Positions 11,584 through 23,636 of a stretch of 64,000 nucleotides of DNA are shown here, piece after piece; the first letter of the stretch is position 1, and the number at the start of each line of letters is the position of its first letter. Both the position numbers and the translations under genes were made by a program. Origin of the DNA: Leucaena leucocephala (lineage: Eukaryota; Streptophyta; Magnoliopsida; Fabales; Fabaceae). Below the pieces are notes generated by a model that saw only the letters and a list, made by a program, of their open reading frames with translations, did no database searches and had not been told where the DNA came from. The stretch is taken from the NCBI GenBank assembly GCA_037074615.1, contig CM073542.1, positions 20,717,568 to 20,781,567 on the forward strand. Direction: 5' to 3'.

Positions 11584-13089
11584 TTGGGATACATATAACT
11601 TCTAAATTCAAATCTTCATTTGTTGAACCCTCACACTTAGCCTAAATTCAATTCCCCTAAACATAATACTATTCATAAATTGGGCATCATATCTTCTGAA
11701 TTTTGTGCAAGACAATCTATACAGCTTCAAGAGCTAAAGATGCTCATTGCTTCACGCCAATGGCTTTCAAAGAAAAACAAGAACATGCCCAGGCATTAAG
11801 AGGGCTCTGAAATTCATCATGACTTAGTCAAAAAACCTAAAATTTCCTTCCCTTGGCATTTTTAGATGCATGGCTTGACAAACCAAGGGATTGCTTGGAT
11901 TAATACTAGTAAAAGTGGCTTTAATCTCAACTAATTTTCGCATACTAAAATTAGGGTAAAAGTGGTTTCATTATCATTATTATTATTATTATGATTATTA
12001 TTATTATTATTATTGCTTTCTTATTTTGACCGCTTGATAAAACTTGTCAGGTTTGCAGACAATAATCTCTTGATGCCAAAGTATTAGGTTTCCAAGAAAA
12101 AGGCAAGGGCGTTAGGAATTGAGTTCATTCCATTGAATGTAAGCCTCAAAGAGACTGTAGAAAGCTTGAAAGAAAAGGACTTTGTAAACTTTTAATTAGA
12201 TCTAATATGTAATATCTCTCTGAAATTTAAATATTTGCCAACAACATAACGCTTACTTTGAGTTTCTATTTCGTGTTAATAACCCTTTTCTTTTTTTATT
12301 TATATATTTGATCTCATCTAGTTTGAGTTGTTGAAATCCATCTTGGATTTTTCAACTTGCTTTTATATAAATTTATAAGACCAAATATATACTTTTTAGT
12401 CTATATTTAATGAAAAGTAAATTTTATAATGACAAAGTACAAATTGAACTCTCAAATGCATGATTAACACACAAAGAAAGTGACAAATTTGAGGCGACAT
12501 ACTTAACGTTTTTTCTGAAATCCAATGTCAAGGAGAAAAACTAGTATTGACTGATGACTTTTGTTAGCATTCGCTGGTTATTTTTGTTATGATCATTTTA
12601 CTTAGTATTTTTTTTATAACTCTTACGAGTTTATGATTAAATGTTTGTGTTGAATGCTAAGGCTCTTCACGAATTCTTTGACAATCATTTGAATTACTAT
12701 TTTTTTGTCTTAAGAAAAAAAACCAGCCTTATTTACTAGCTACTAATTGTTGCTTTCCTCATTTCAGATTGAACTTATTGACCCAGCAGTCAAGGGGACT
12801 CTTAATATTCTTAAATCATGTGCGAAATAACCATCTCTGAAACGATTTATTCTAACGTCTTCTATGGCTGCAGTTTTATGTAGTGGAAAGCCTATGACTC
12901 CTGATGTTGTAGTTGATGAGACATGGTTTTCGAAGGAAGAGTTTTGCTAAGAATCTGAGGTATGTATATCATTAAACTCTCACATAAATGAAGCTTGTAA
13001 TTAACACAAATGACCTATGTGATTGTAGTGAACGCTACGTAGGGTTGGAAATGTAAGTTTTCAAAATTTCCTTGTAACTCATCCAACAT

Positions 13090-13370
13090 GAAGATTGTAT
13101 GTGATGGGTTCAATTGGCCCCCATGGAAAGCTAACATCCTGATGGTTGCACTCCACAACACTTCACTCAACCTCCTACAGGTTAAAACCGTCTATGAGTA
13201 ACCTGACTCTAGTACCAATTGATGACTACATGAGTGGGACGGAGAACCTTACCCCAAAAGCTAATTATTGAAGTGAGAAAACTAATCAATCTAGTTAAAT
13301 ACTGCATTGAGCATCCTATACTACTCAATGTAGGATTTAGTATCCTATACTACAAAATCTCCATCAGTAT
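13090..13370 (-). repeat. LTR-type repeat relic, minus-strand copy
   Basis: Reverse-strand relative of the repeat at 2397-2720. It shares the CCCCAAAAGCTA block (13252-13263), the GGATTTAGTATCC block and an ATTGGTACTAGAG motif (complement at about 13210) where a primer-binding site would lie. It occupies intron 3 of copy D. Confidence 0.4.
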
Positions 13371-14589
13371 GTTAATGCAATTATGACTTAAATCAGTTCA
13401 TTGTAATCATGAGGTCATTCACTTGTAAGTTGTAATTATGATGCAGTGATTGCACATTAAACATGCTGAACTGCTTCAGCAGTTTGCTTTATTTGGTCTG
13501 ATTCATCTCAGTACTTTATAATGAACTTCAAGTTCCTCGTTGTTTTATGTTCTGGTTTTTCAGCTCTGGTCCTCATATGAACTCTCCAAGACTATGGTTG
13601 AAGATGCTGCCCGGAAATTTGTAAGAGAAAACAATATCGACATGGTTGTTATCAACCTGGGAGTAGTGCTAGGGCCAATCTTGCAACCATCATTAAACCA
13701 AACTTCCGAGAAATTTTAAATCTATTAAATGGTAAGTTTTAGATAAAAAGTTCATGTTGTACACAAATCCTGTTATTTGATTTGTCTGCATTCTGGTCAT
13801 GTGATCTTTTTCAATACAAAGGCTTTCTGACTCTGGTCAATTGAAAGGAGAATTAGTGACAGATACTTTGGGATAAACGGTAGACCGTTGACTTTTGAGG
13901 TTCTTGTGAGGATTAAAAAAATAAAGAATAAGGTTGACTTATGTACATTGGAACCACAAGGCTTAGCTAACTTCTAGAATTGAGACAAAGCAATAATGCT
14001 CTGTTATAATCTTATAATTGGTGACTTGACACTGGTAGGTCTAACTACAGGTGAAAAGAGAGAAATGAAGATTTTGACATTCCATTTTAAACAAACAAGT
14101 GCATCATAGAATCATAAGAACATGTCCCCAGTGAAGGGAAAAACAGAGAGAATGGATTGGAAAGTCTAGATAGAGGGAGGCTTGTGTTACATATATTCAT
14201 AACTGCGTGAAGATTGTGTAGCTTGAGAAAGAACAAATATGGGGCTTATCTACTCTTACTACAAACTTAATACTCATTTGATCATTAATATAAGATCTAT
14301 TTAACTAATTTAATTAGATTAAATAAATTAGTTAATATAACATACTTTTTTTAAAATATCCTAATTATCTACCTTAATTTAATTAGATTAAAGAAGTTAG
14401 ATTAAAACGCTCTAATTAAGAGTCTAAACATTATTTGTTCTTCGATTTTGTAGTCACCTTATCATTGTTTGTTAGATGCAGGCGCACAAATGCTTTCAAA
14501 ACCTTGCGTAGGATGGGTCCATGTGAAAGATGTTGCAAATGCTCATATTCAAGCGATTGAGATTTCTTCGGCTAGTGGAAGATATAAGA

Positions 14590-15031
14590 CCTGTTTGGAA
14601 AAAGGCTTATAAAAAATAAGAATTTTTGGATAGCTTTTAGAAAAGTATTTGTAAAAAAAAAAATTATTCTATATAAATAAGTATTTGGATAATTATTACT
14701 ATAAGAACTTTTATAATTTAAAAATTATTAAAAATTGTATGATTTTATTAAAAATAGAAAATATGAGAGAGGGTAGAGATGAGAGATGAGAGAGAGTAGA
14801 AAAGAGAGAGGAGAGATAATGTAAACAAAATAAAAGTAAAATAGTAATTGGGTAGTTCATTAGTTGTTTTATTAGAAATTAGTTTTAGTAGCTTATCCAA
14901 AACTTTAGTTTTAAAGCATAGTTTGATCCAAAAGCTTTTTTAGACAAAGGCTATTTATTTTGAAATATCTCTAAACTAAAATTTAAACTAAAAGTCATTT
15001 TAAAAATATAGTTTTTCTCTTTTCAAACAGG
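14590..15031. mobile_element. 442-bp MITE inserted in exon 5 of copy D
   Basis: Terminal inverted repeats CCTGTTTGGAAAAAG and CTTTTCAAACAGG. The flanks GAAGATATA and GAACATATT look like a decayed 8-9-bp target duplication, as made by hAT or Mutator superfamilies. The body contains a GAGAGA-rich centre and TTGTATGATTTTATTAAAAA, which recur in inverted orientation at 57020-57480, and more loosely at 34250-34790. Confidence 0.65.
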
Positions 15032-15898
15032 AACATATTCTAGTCAAGAGCTTAGCTCAATTTTCAGACATATTGAATATCACTCGTGAACTATTCCCAA
15101 CATTACTTATAGAAAAGTAAGTCAACCATTTCTATAGTTTCTCTTGAATGCAATATAATGTATGAATTCAGGCCTCCATTTGTTGAGCCCTTGCGTTTTT
15201 CTAGCAAATTCCTTTCACTTCTTCTATTTATGAGACAATTCATGAACTGCTAGCTGCTATAGCTAAAAACAAGGGTTTATGTCAGTTTCCATTACTTTCA
15301 TCTTTTTTCATGCACTAAACTGAAAATGAGCATGACCTGAAATATTATGCACTTTGGATAGTAATACAAAATTTTCATTCAATATATACGTTTTCTATCT
15401 TTTATGCTCATTGCACCTTTCTGTTTGGTGGTTAATAGAGTACTATACCGACGTGTAATGCATATAATTGACTCTATTTAATAGGATAAAATTTATTGTT
15501 ATTTAATGATGATCTCCTGGTCCTGGTCTTTAGAATTGATAATAATGGCTTTTAATTATAATCCTTGGATCATGTTTGATTACCCATGTTTTGCATATTC
15601 ACTCTTTTTTTTTTAATATCTAGGTAATATATTTTAGGAAAAATAACTCATCTGTAAAATGATAAATGCCAAAGTGGGACATAGTGATTTTAGTTTAATT
15701 TTTTGTTTCTGATTTTTGGCTAATTTTATTTATTGGCTCTCGATTAACTTACTAGGCTTGTTGAAGATGAGCCCTTGGAACCAGTTTCAGGTTTCCAAAG
15801 AAAAGGCAATGACCTTGGGAATTGAGTTTATTCCATTGCACGTGTCTGTTAAGGAGGCTATAGAAAGCTTGAAAAGGAAGAAGCTTCTCAACCTGTAA

Positions 15899-17796
15899 AT
15901 CATGATTTCTCCTATTTGACATTGATAATCATAGCCTTTTCTAAAGTTTGTGCCTTTGGTTTTATAAACTGCATATGCTTTGTAATATGTTAAACAAGGC
16001 TATGCTTAAGAATATAGAATTGTAATACACAAAGGTATTAAGGTATTAAAAATCAAACTAATTATTTATATTTAGTTGTGTTAAGGTTAAGGTTTGAATA
16101 ATTAATATGAATTATATTTTATGTTTCTTTTTGCATTTTATTTTTTATATTTTTTTAATGCATGAAACGACATGATTTTAAGGGCAGAAAAGCAGGAAAA
16201 AACGATTCTAAAAGCTAACATGACCAACCCATGCATCCTATTAGGTTGGCCGGGGTTTCTCTAGGTTCGGAATGGGTCACCTAGATTGATCCGGGTTAGA
16301 TTTTGACCTATTTAAATAAAAGATCAGACAAGGTAGGTGAAGTCATTTTTTTTTAAAAAAAACGCAAATTTCATATATAGATGGTTATACATGATTTTGG
16401 TCACAAGATTTTTATCTTTTGATTGCTTTCTTTATCTCATGAGGTTATTCATATCTGAAGCTTTTCATCATAATATGAATATTGATAATTAGATAGAGAT
16501 AATTGAAGTTAAGATGCTCATGTTTTATATAATAATTGGACATCGTCATGAAATTTAAAAAAAAAAAAAGAGTAAGATGGAAGGAGATATCTATAATGAT
16601 CAGGGTAATTATAAATTTTAAAATTAAATATCTAATAATATCATCTTAATATTTAAAAAGAAGAAGAACAAATCATGACATCGACATTTGTTTTTAAAAC
16701 CGAAGGGTTTGTAAGGAAAGAGATAGATAACATATTTTTTTAGACCAATTTATCCGTTCAATAACAAATACTATATGAAAATTATCACATCATTGATAAT
16801 AAAAAATTGTTTCATTTTTACAGCAGGATAGACTAACCCAACTCTATAGAAAATAACAACGTTTATCTTACAAATATGATCAATTATAATATTAATTAAA
16901 AAATTTAATTAAATAATTTTATATAACGTTTTCTTTTAGTATTTCTTTATTATTTTTTTAATAAAATTTTATATTATTTTATCTACTCTCCTTATTAATA
17001 CATCCGATAGCTTTTGTATATGTATAAACTATTTTAGATAATTTTTTACTATTTATTCTTCAGTAGATATTATTCTAACTTTTCTTTATATATATTCATT
17101 ATAAAAATTATATTTTTTTATGTATCAATATATTCATCTTAACATCCTTATCCCAACTACCCCTAATTTTATGCTCTTGTTTATTTTTATAAGCTAATAT
17201 TTATTATCATATAGTATTGTTAGTTTTATAATAGTATGATAATTTTTTTTTATCTTATTAGGTACGATTTGATCATAGTATTTCTTTATTTAAACTACCA
17301 TACTTAAATTTTTTTATAATTATAATATTTTGATAGTAAAAAAGTTGATTGTGGAAAAAATCAGATCAGAGGAGGATAATTGCACTAATTGCATTTTTTG
17401 TTGGCCTTCCCTTTCCCAATCCTCCATTAGATTCAGCTGGGGGTTTATATTGTATTTTCTTCTTCTACTTTTATAATATATATTAATATAGTAAATATGC
17501 AAGCGTCTGGTTTAGCTTTGGAATCCCGTATAATCTCGTCCTTATAATCCGGTTTGAGTAATTTTCATGAACCGGTCAATCGCTTTTAGTTCTGTAAGTT
17601 AAGAAAGGAAAAAAATGCTTTGCATCTTTCGTGTTCAGCGAGAAAATTCATCTCCTTTGTCGTTGAGCTCAAACTGTATAATTGCAGCGTAATTATGTCT
17701 TGTCTTTAACTGAGACAAGTTTGGATTGTTCAATTCGCATAACACAAAACATGTGCAATTTGTTTACTCGCCAAAAACGACATAAAGAGAGAAAAT

Positions 17797-17840
<44 letters not shown>

Positions 17841-18084
17841 GCGTGTGCATTATCATGACTTTGGTAAGTCCAGGTTCGGCCGGCAAATTTTATGATAACT
17901 TAGGGATTCAAATGTGTAATTCGCCCTGAAAACACTAAAATGAAGGTAAGTGTAGTTACAAGCAAGAGCATCATGACAAACAGTGAAGCCAAGATCACTC
18001 GAAGTATCTATTAATGTCAAACTACCTAGTACAAAGCTATAGGAAAGTGGGGAAATCAAAGAAGGAGAAGAAGAAGTAAAGAGA
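15899..18084. other. Intergenic and promoter region upstream of copy E
   Basis: Strongly AT-rich, with no gene seen. A (TA)n microsatellite runs 17799-17836, about 250 bp before the ATG of copy E. ACCAACC at 16223-16229 matches the AC-II type element bound by MYB factors in phenylpropanoid promoters, but it is 1.9 kb from the ATG and may be chance. A purine-rich leader (GAAGGAGAAG...) precedes the ATG. Confidence 0.5.
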
Positions 18085-21000
18085 ATGAGCAGCAACGCTG
18101 GAAACGGAAAGGTGGTTTGCGTCACAGGTGCTTCTGGCTATATTGCTTCGTGGCTCGTCAAGCTTCTTCTTCTTCGTGGTTACACTGTCAACGCCACTGT
18201 TAGGGATCCTAGTAAGTGCTCCTTAATATGCCTTCTGTTTTGAATGTCGTGATTGTTGATAGTATAGTTCTGATCCTTTCCTTGTGGCTTTAAAAAATAA
18301 ACCCTATTTTGATTATAATGTGTGAAAATCCATATGTATGATCCCCAACACTGGAGTATGGAGATGAATCTGTGCATATGTGCGGTAGATTCCCAGGTTC
18401 CTATTTCAATAGGATGAATCAGTTCTTTTTTTTTTTCTTTTTGTTTCTTATATACTATTCTGTAAGTTTTTGAGTAATAAATCTGCAGATGATCCGAAGA
18501 AGGTAGATCATCTGCTTAAGCTTGAAGGAGCAAAGGAGAGACTGAAGCTGTTTAAAGCAGATCTTTTGGAAGAAGGTTGCTTTGACCTTGTTGTTGAGGG
18601 TTGTGAGGGTGTATTTCACACTGCCTCTCCCTGCATTTTACGAGTCAATGATCCACAGGTTCATATCATTCTAAAATTAATACATAGTTCACCTGCAACA
18701 AAGCACTCTTTTTTAAACGTTTTAATCTGTTTGAACCATCATTTTAAAAGTGTTGTCATCTTTTTGTGGTTTAGACGGTCAAAGAGTACAGTGAGAGACG
18801 CATCATGTAGGCCCTTTGTTTGCCCTGTCCCTCAGCGAATGGCAGTACCTAGTTGATGTTGTCATATTAGTTGGCTTGATGCTCTTAGAAAGTGAGACTT
18901 AAATCTTGCATTTTTTTAGTGTCCTATTCACAACTGGGAAAATTTGGGAGATTTAGCAAATTACAATGTAAAGAATAGAATACCATGACAAAGTATGATT
19001 TGAGTTTGCCTTGAATATAGAGGCTTTCCATGAGAATTGAGTTCAAATAAATCACAAGTTTGTCAACCGTTTAAGTTACGATTTTGTTGTTTGCTTTCAT
19101 AAAAATAAATGGCTCTGCTCTCCTCATTGCAGACTGAACTAATTGACCCAGCTGTGAAGGGAACTCTTAATCTTCTAAAGTCATGTGCAAAATTGCCATC
19201 TCTGAAACGAGTTGTTTTAACGTCTTCCATGGCTGCAGTGGCATGCAATGGACAACCTAGAACTCCTGAAGTTGTAGTTGATGAGACATGGTTTTCAAAG
19301 CCTGAATTTTGCAGGGAGGTTAAGGTATGCGCCATATTTCTTAACTAACACTGAAATAAAGGTTTACATTAATAAACATGGCTTCTGTGATTGTAATGAA
19401 TGCTGTTGAGTTGGGATTTCAAGTTTCCAATGTTTCCTTGGAACTCCATTCTGAGTAAAGGCTACACGTTGTTGCATTTATGACGGAAGTCAAATCATTC
19501 TATTACTGTGATGCAGAAATTGCACCTTAAACTTTTCAAAAATGCTTCAGCAGTTTTATATGATAAAATGTCTGTAAAAATTTCCGCTAGTGTTAACCTT
19601 GTATGCCCTGGACAAGTTCAGCTGATTACACTAATGTATTTGTTCCAATCTCAAATGTATGCAAATATCTTATTATTTCACAATGCTCTTCAATTTCCTT
19701 TTGCTATTTCAGCTCTGGTATGCGCTTTCCAAGACATTGGCTGAAGATGCTGCCTGGAAATTTGTGAAAGAAAACAACATTGACATGGTTGCTGTCCACC
19801 CAGGATACGTACTCGGATCACTCTTGCAACCATCACTTAATGACTCTTCTGCTACAGTTTTAAAGCTAGTAACTGGTAATTTTTTATGTGCAAAAGATTC
19901 ATGCTGTATGATAATCCTGGTATGTAATTTGTCAGCTTCTTGATTACTTGATCTCCTTCAAATGAAATACTTGGTCTGGCTTTTGATAATTGAAAGGGAA
20001 ATTTGGGTTAAAATGTTGATGTTGACTTACAATAATTGTACTGTGGGATTAAAACTGAGGATTGAATGTGTTATAAAAGAAAATAAAAGGAAAAAACAAG
20101 AGATTTGAGTGTGTTATAATACACATTATAAGGTGTAGGACCTGAGTCGTCAAATGTGTTATACCTATCAATAGTATTAGAGCTGGGCATTGGCTTCTTC
20201 ACACATAATGAATGGAAAGGGCTATTAGAGGAAAGATGATACGTAAATATAACAAGAGGAAGTTAGTTTGGTAGTTAGTAAAAGGCATTATAGGCAATTA
20301 GGAATGTTAGTGAGCCAACGTCTATTATCAGATCATCTGGAATTGTGGAATAAGAATCGAGTTTTCAATCTTTTCTGCTCTTTACCTCTGTATCTCTGTT
20401 CACTCTCTTTCTTTCCGATTCTCTCTCTTATTCTCTCCCTATTCTGATGAACTGTTTATAGGAATTTACGGTTCTCAAACCTAATGAGGTATCTTTTGGG
20501 GTCTGCTTCTGTCAAATTTTCCTATTATAATGCTTTACAAGGTTTTAATGAAGGGTGGCTGGTGTTAAATATGCTAATAACTCCATCAAGGTTATGTAGT
20601 TTCAGGATCAACCAACCCCCTTTTATCCTCAAACAAAATGAAGAAGAAATATAAGCTAATATTATTCTAACAATGTCATTCCAGAAAATAATGTAAAGGA
20701 GACTACGCCTTGAACTCTTATTTTCTGCTTGGCACATTGAAGGCGTGAGATGCTGGTTCAAAACTATAATGTTGCAGGTGCACAAACATCTCCGAATTTA
20801 ACTGTAGGATGGATCAATGTGAAAGACGTGGCAAATGCTCATATTCAAGCATTTGAGATTTCTTCAGCTAGTGGAAGATATTGTTTGGTTGAGACTGTGG
20901 CACACTTCTCAGACATTGTAAAGATTTCACATGAATTGCGCCCAACATTACTTCCAGAAAAGTAAGTTAACCGTTTCCATTGTTCCATAGGCCTACATAA

Positions 21001-21836
21001 CTTTTGACTTCACATCTCCATTAACTGTTTCCACTATTTACATCTAAGTGTATTTATCAATTATGCATTTATCATGTAATGGAATATCCACCAAGTCAAA
21101 TGTTATGAGCACAAATATAAAAGAGAACCCATCCCAAAAAATTAGCCTGTTGGATGGGGGAGCCTCTTGAACTTATAAACCACACTTTACATGTAAGATT
21201 CCTTGATGCGAGATTCATAACATCACTAGTCACAACACTGGTGTTAATATCTTTAGTCATTGACTTCAGTTGGTACTTTGTTGATTCCTTTCCCTTAGCT
21301 TTCTTAAGAAGGGTTTCTCTCAGTTTCTATTTTTGCCATCTTCTGTTGATGAGCATGAACCTGAAAAACTCTATTGTAAAACCTAGTTATGTTTCACAGA
21401 TATGTTCTGCATCATGTCTGCTGACCATACCCTTCTCTTTGGACTAGAGGAGAATCTAGTAGTTGCATATATACCAACACTTATTAATTTTTAGAGGATG
21501 AATGAGAGATGATATATTTAAATTTGCTTAGGATTGACGAGATTGGCTTTTGATACTAATCATTCAGTGATTTTTTATGAACCAAATGGCTTGTATATAT
21601 ATCAACATACACTTCTGTAAATATTTTGGTTCAAGTTTTCGTTCCTGATTTTTGCTAATTTATTTTCCTGGCTGTTGATGAACTTGTTTAGGTTTGTCAT
21701 GGACGAGCCTTTAACGCCGAGGTATCAAGTTTCCCAAGAAAAGACAAAAACCTTGGGAATTGAGTTTATTCCATTAGACATATCTCTAAGGGAGGCCATG
21801 GAAAGCTTGAAAGAGAAGAAGTTTCTCAACTTTTAA
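18085..21836 (+). CDS. Reductase copy E: intact CCR-like / phenylacetaldehyde-reductase-like enzyme
   Basis: Six exons (18085-18211, 18489-18658, 19133-19324, 19713-19875, 20778-20961, 21692-21836) join to 981 nt, or 326 aa, the usual family length, with canonical splice sites and consistent phases. The extended short-chain dehydrogenase fold is shown by the N-terminal VTGASGYIAS nucleotide-binding loop (G15-A21), a basic TVRD turn expected for NADPH, the serine in LTSSM (130/131) and Y166-x-x-x-K170 (YALSK). True lignin cinnamoyl-CoA reductases carry NWYCY before the lysine; here it reads KLWYALSK, which fits the CAD1/phenylacetaldehyde-reductase-like branch instead. The likely reaction is NADPH-dependent reduction of an aldehyde or related carbonyl in the cytosol; the substrate cannot be read from sequence. 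It is the only intact copy of the five. Confidence 0.93.
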
Positions 21837-22240
21837 TCCTGATATCTCCTTCAGATATTAATAATCCTAACCATGTTTTAGTCCACACATTTAGTTTTGT
21901 AGATTTCATAATCTTTGTAATGATAAGATCAATCATGTTTGAGAAGATATAATTGTGATACAAGGATTGCAAATTTGCAATAAATAGGACCTAATGGGAA
22001 ATAATTTCTTTTTGTACAATGGTTTCTCATTCTCGCTACATTTGTAAATTGTCTCGTTCTATCTTAACAAAAAAAAAAGTCTCCTCATATTTCGCGTCAT
22101 ACATTTTTTCTTTCTTTATGGTTTGAATTATCTAATGATGAGTTTTTCTAACAAGACAATGAATATATCAACTTTGAAAATTTGCTTTTTATATAATAAT
22201 CTAGTATGCAACTTTGACTTTTTTTCAAAAAAAAAAAAAA

Positions 22241-22479
22241 TCACCTACTAAAGGAGAGGGGAAAGATGAGTAAGGTGAATATGTCGTATTATTACATCAG
22301 TATATCTAGAATGGTAAAATAAGCCGAGCCATCTTGTATATGCATCTTACAAGATGAGTAAAAAATCACCTACTAAAGGAGAGGGGAAAGATGAGTAAGG
22401 TGAATATGTCGTATTATTACATCAGTATATCTAGAATGGTAAAATAAGCCGAGCCATCTTGTATATGCATCTTACATCA
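22241..22479. repeat. 125-bp direct tandem duplication (about 1.9 copies)
   Basis: The unit starts TCACCTACTAAAGGAGAGGG at 22241 and again at 22366. The two copies look identical over roughly 110 bases, through ...TTGTATATGCATCTTAC. Near-identity implies a recent event. No coding content. Confidence 0.9.
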
Positions 22480-23357
22480 GTGAAGAAATCGTTCGCCGAT
22501 TAAATGACTTTAACTTCTACTCCCTGCAAATTACCTTTAAACACCCTATTTTTGGAATTTTTGAGAGAATTACGATTTGTAGCCCCACCCCCTTAACGAT
22601 CTGTGGCTGCGTTTTGTATTTAATTTTTTCTTCTTCTTTTTTTAAAGAAAATATATATCCAATCAGTATATAAATCATTCATCTAGTTTATACAGTGAAC
22701 TTTCCAAATAAATATATTTAATAGTGTTGGTACTATATAGATAAATTTAATACCGTTAAAATTAGAGAGACTAACAATTTTAAATAATATAAATTTAAAG
22801 GACTAAAATTTTATATTTAATAGTTTATGGATTAAAATTAAAATTGATGCATGATTAAAAGGTTAATAATTATATTAACCTTACAAAATTTGATGAGTGC
22901 TCTCTTAGAGATTTATTTATTTATTTATTTATTTATTTTATAACACACTTTTCTTTTTTCTTCCCCTCACAGATTTGAACCAGGACGTCTTCAGTTCTAG
23001 AAGGCTAGAAGCTAACTGTTCTTATTAATCATCAATTAACATTGAAATTTGTTGGGCAAAACCAAACATTGAAATTTGTAATAAATATTTAAGAAAAAGA
23101 AACTCACTTATAAATGACAAGTAGCGTTTTCTAGACAAAACACAAAGGAAAGAAGCGTTGGCCGTCGGCGTCCTACTAGCCGTTGCAGGTGGGACTCACA
23201 ATAATAGGAATCTCAGTGCCCCAACGTTCAAAAAAATCTAACCAAAAAAAAAAAGTTAAGGTGAGCAGTGAGTTCAACGTTCAAATTATTTGAATCTCGA
23301 TATTCACACCTTGCTCTAATGCTCTATGCCCTAAAAAGGAAACAAATGCCACCGTTC

Positions 23358-23369
23358 AACGACGTCGTT
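23358..23369. promoter_or_regulatory. Palindromic bZIP-type site AACGACGTCGTT
   Basis: A perfect 12-bp palindrome with a GACGTC core (C-box/CRE type), about 270 bp upstream of the E2 gene ATG. The sequence is certain; its role as a bZIP binding site is inferred. Confidence 0.35.
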
Positions 23370-23636
23370 TTCGGGGGAGGCACAACGTTTTAAATCTACC
23401 TTTCTTCTAGCACCATACGATCCCTTTCATCAGATTTTTCCGTTGTCTTCTCTCAATTGCTTTCGCAAGGACTAAGAAGATAGAGAAACACACACCAACA
23501 TTCTTCTCTCTCTATCTGGTTCTCTATCTCTTCCCCCTGCGTAATAAGCTCTATCTCTGTATTCTCTGTGATCTGCTCTTTGTTCTTCTTCGATTATATC
23601 GAATTAGGTTTCCAACTGAGGATCGTAATCATCATT

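Larger units (their letters stand above)
7619..12195 (+). pseudogene. Reductase copy C: CCR-like pseudogene lacking exon 3
   Basis: Exon 1 (7619-7736) starts MSSNGRVMCVTGASGLIAS with the dinucleotide-binding G-x-x-G-x-x-A pattern. Exon 2 is 9048-9217, exon 4 10826-10988, exon 5 11111-11297 and exon 6 12051-12195. Splice sites and phases match copy E, except that exon 3 (192 nt in copies D and E) is absent from the 1.6-kb gap between exons 2 and 4. In exon 4 the conserved tryptophan codon is TAG (10829-10831); in exon 6 a conserved glutamine codon is TAG. The YALSK catalytic motif survives. Missing exon 3 removes the catalytic serine, so this copy is dead. Intron 2 holds a LINE relic and Stowaway-like elements. 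Confidence 0.85.
12768..15898 (+). pseudogene. Reductase copy D: CCR-like pseudogene, exons 3-6, exon 5 split by a MITE
   Basis: Exon 3 (12768-12959) keeps its 192-nt length but has two in-frame TAA codons (12828-12830, 12948-12950). Exon 4 (13564-13731) gains six bases, giving LWSSYELSK, and loses one base near its end, causing a frameshift. Exon 5 starts at 14482 and is interrupted at 14590 by a 442-bp element; its remainder continues at about 15032-15119. Exon 6 (15756-15898) lacks one base just before QVSKEKAMTLGIEF. Exons 1 and 2 are absent: exon 3 lies only 572 bp after the stop of copy C. At least five independent lesions make this a clear pseudogene. Confidence 0.88.
21837..23636. other. 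Intergenic region, copy E 3' flank to E2 gene promoter
   Basis: No gene seen. It contains a 125-bp tandem duplication (listed separately), a (TTTA)n microsatellite at about 22913-22940, and the GC-richer promoter and leader of the following E2 gene from about 23150. In that leader are the perfect palindrome AACGACGTCGTT (23358-23369) and TAGCCGTTGCA (23177-23187), whose complement resembles the M-phase-specific activator consensus. Confidence 0.5.

Noticed and set aside
17799..17836. (TA)n run as a TATA box for copy E
   Set aside because: It is a plain dinucleotide microsatellite about 250 bp from the ATG; no evidence it sets the start site.
18085..21836. Calling copy E a true lignin cinnamoyl-CoA reductase
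   Set aside because: The NWYCY signature is absent (KLWYALSK instead), so the name is limited to CCR-like / phenylacetaldehyde-reductase-like.
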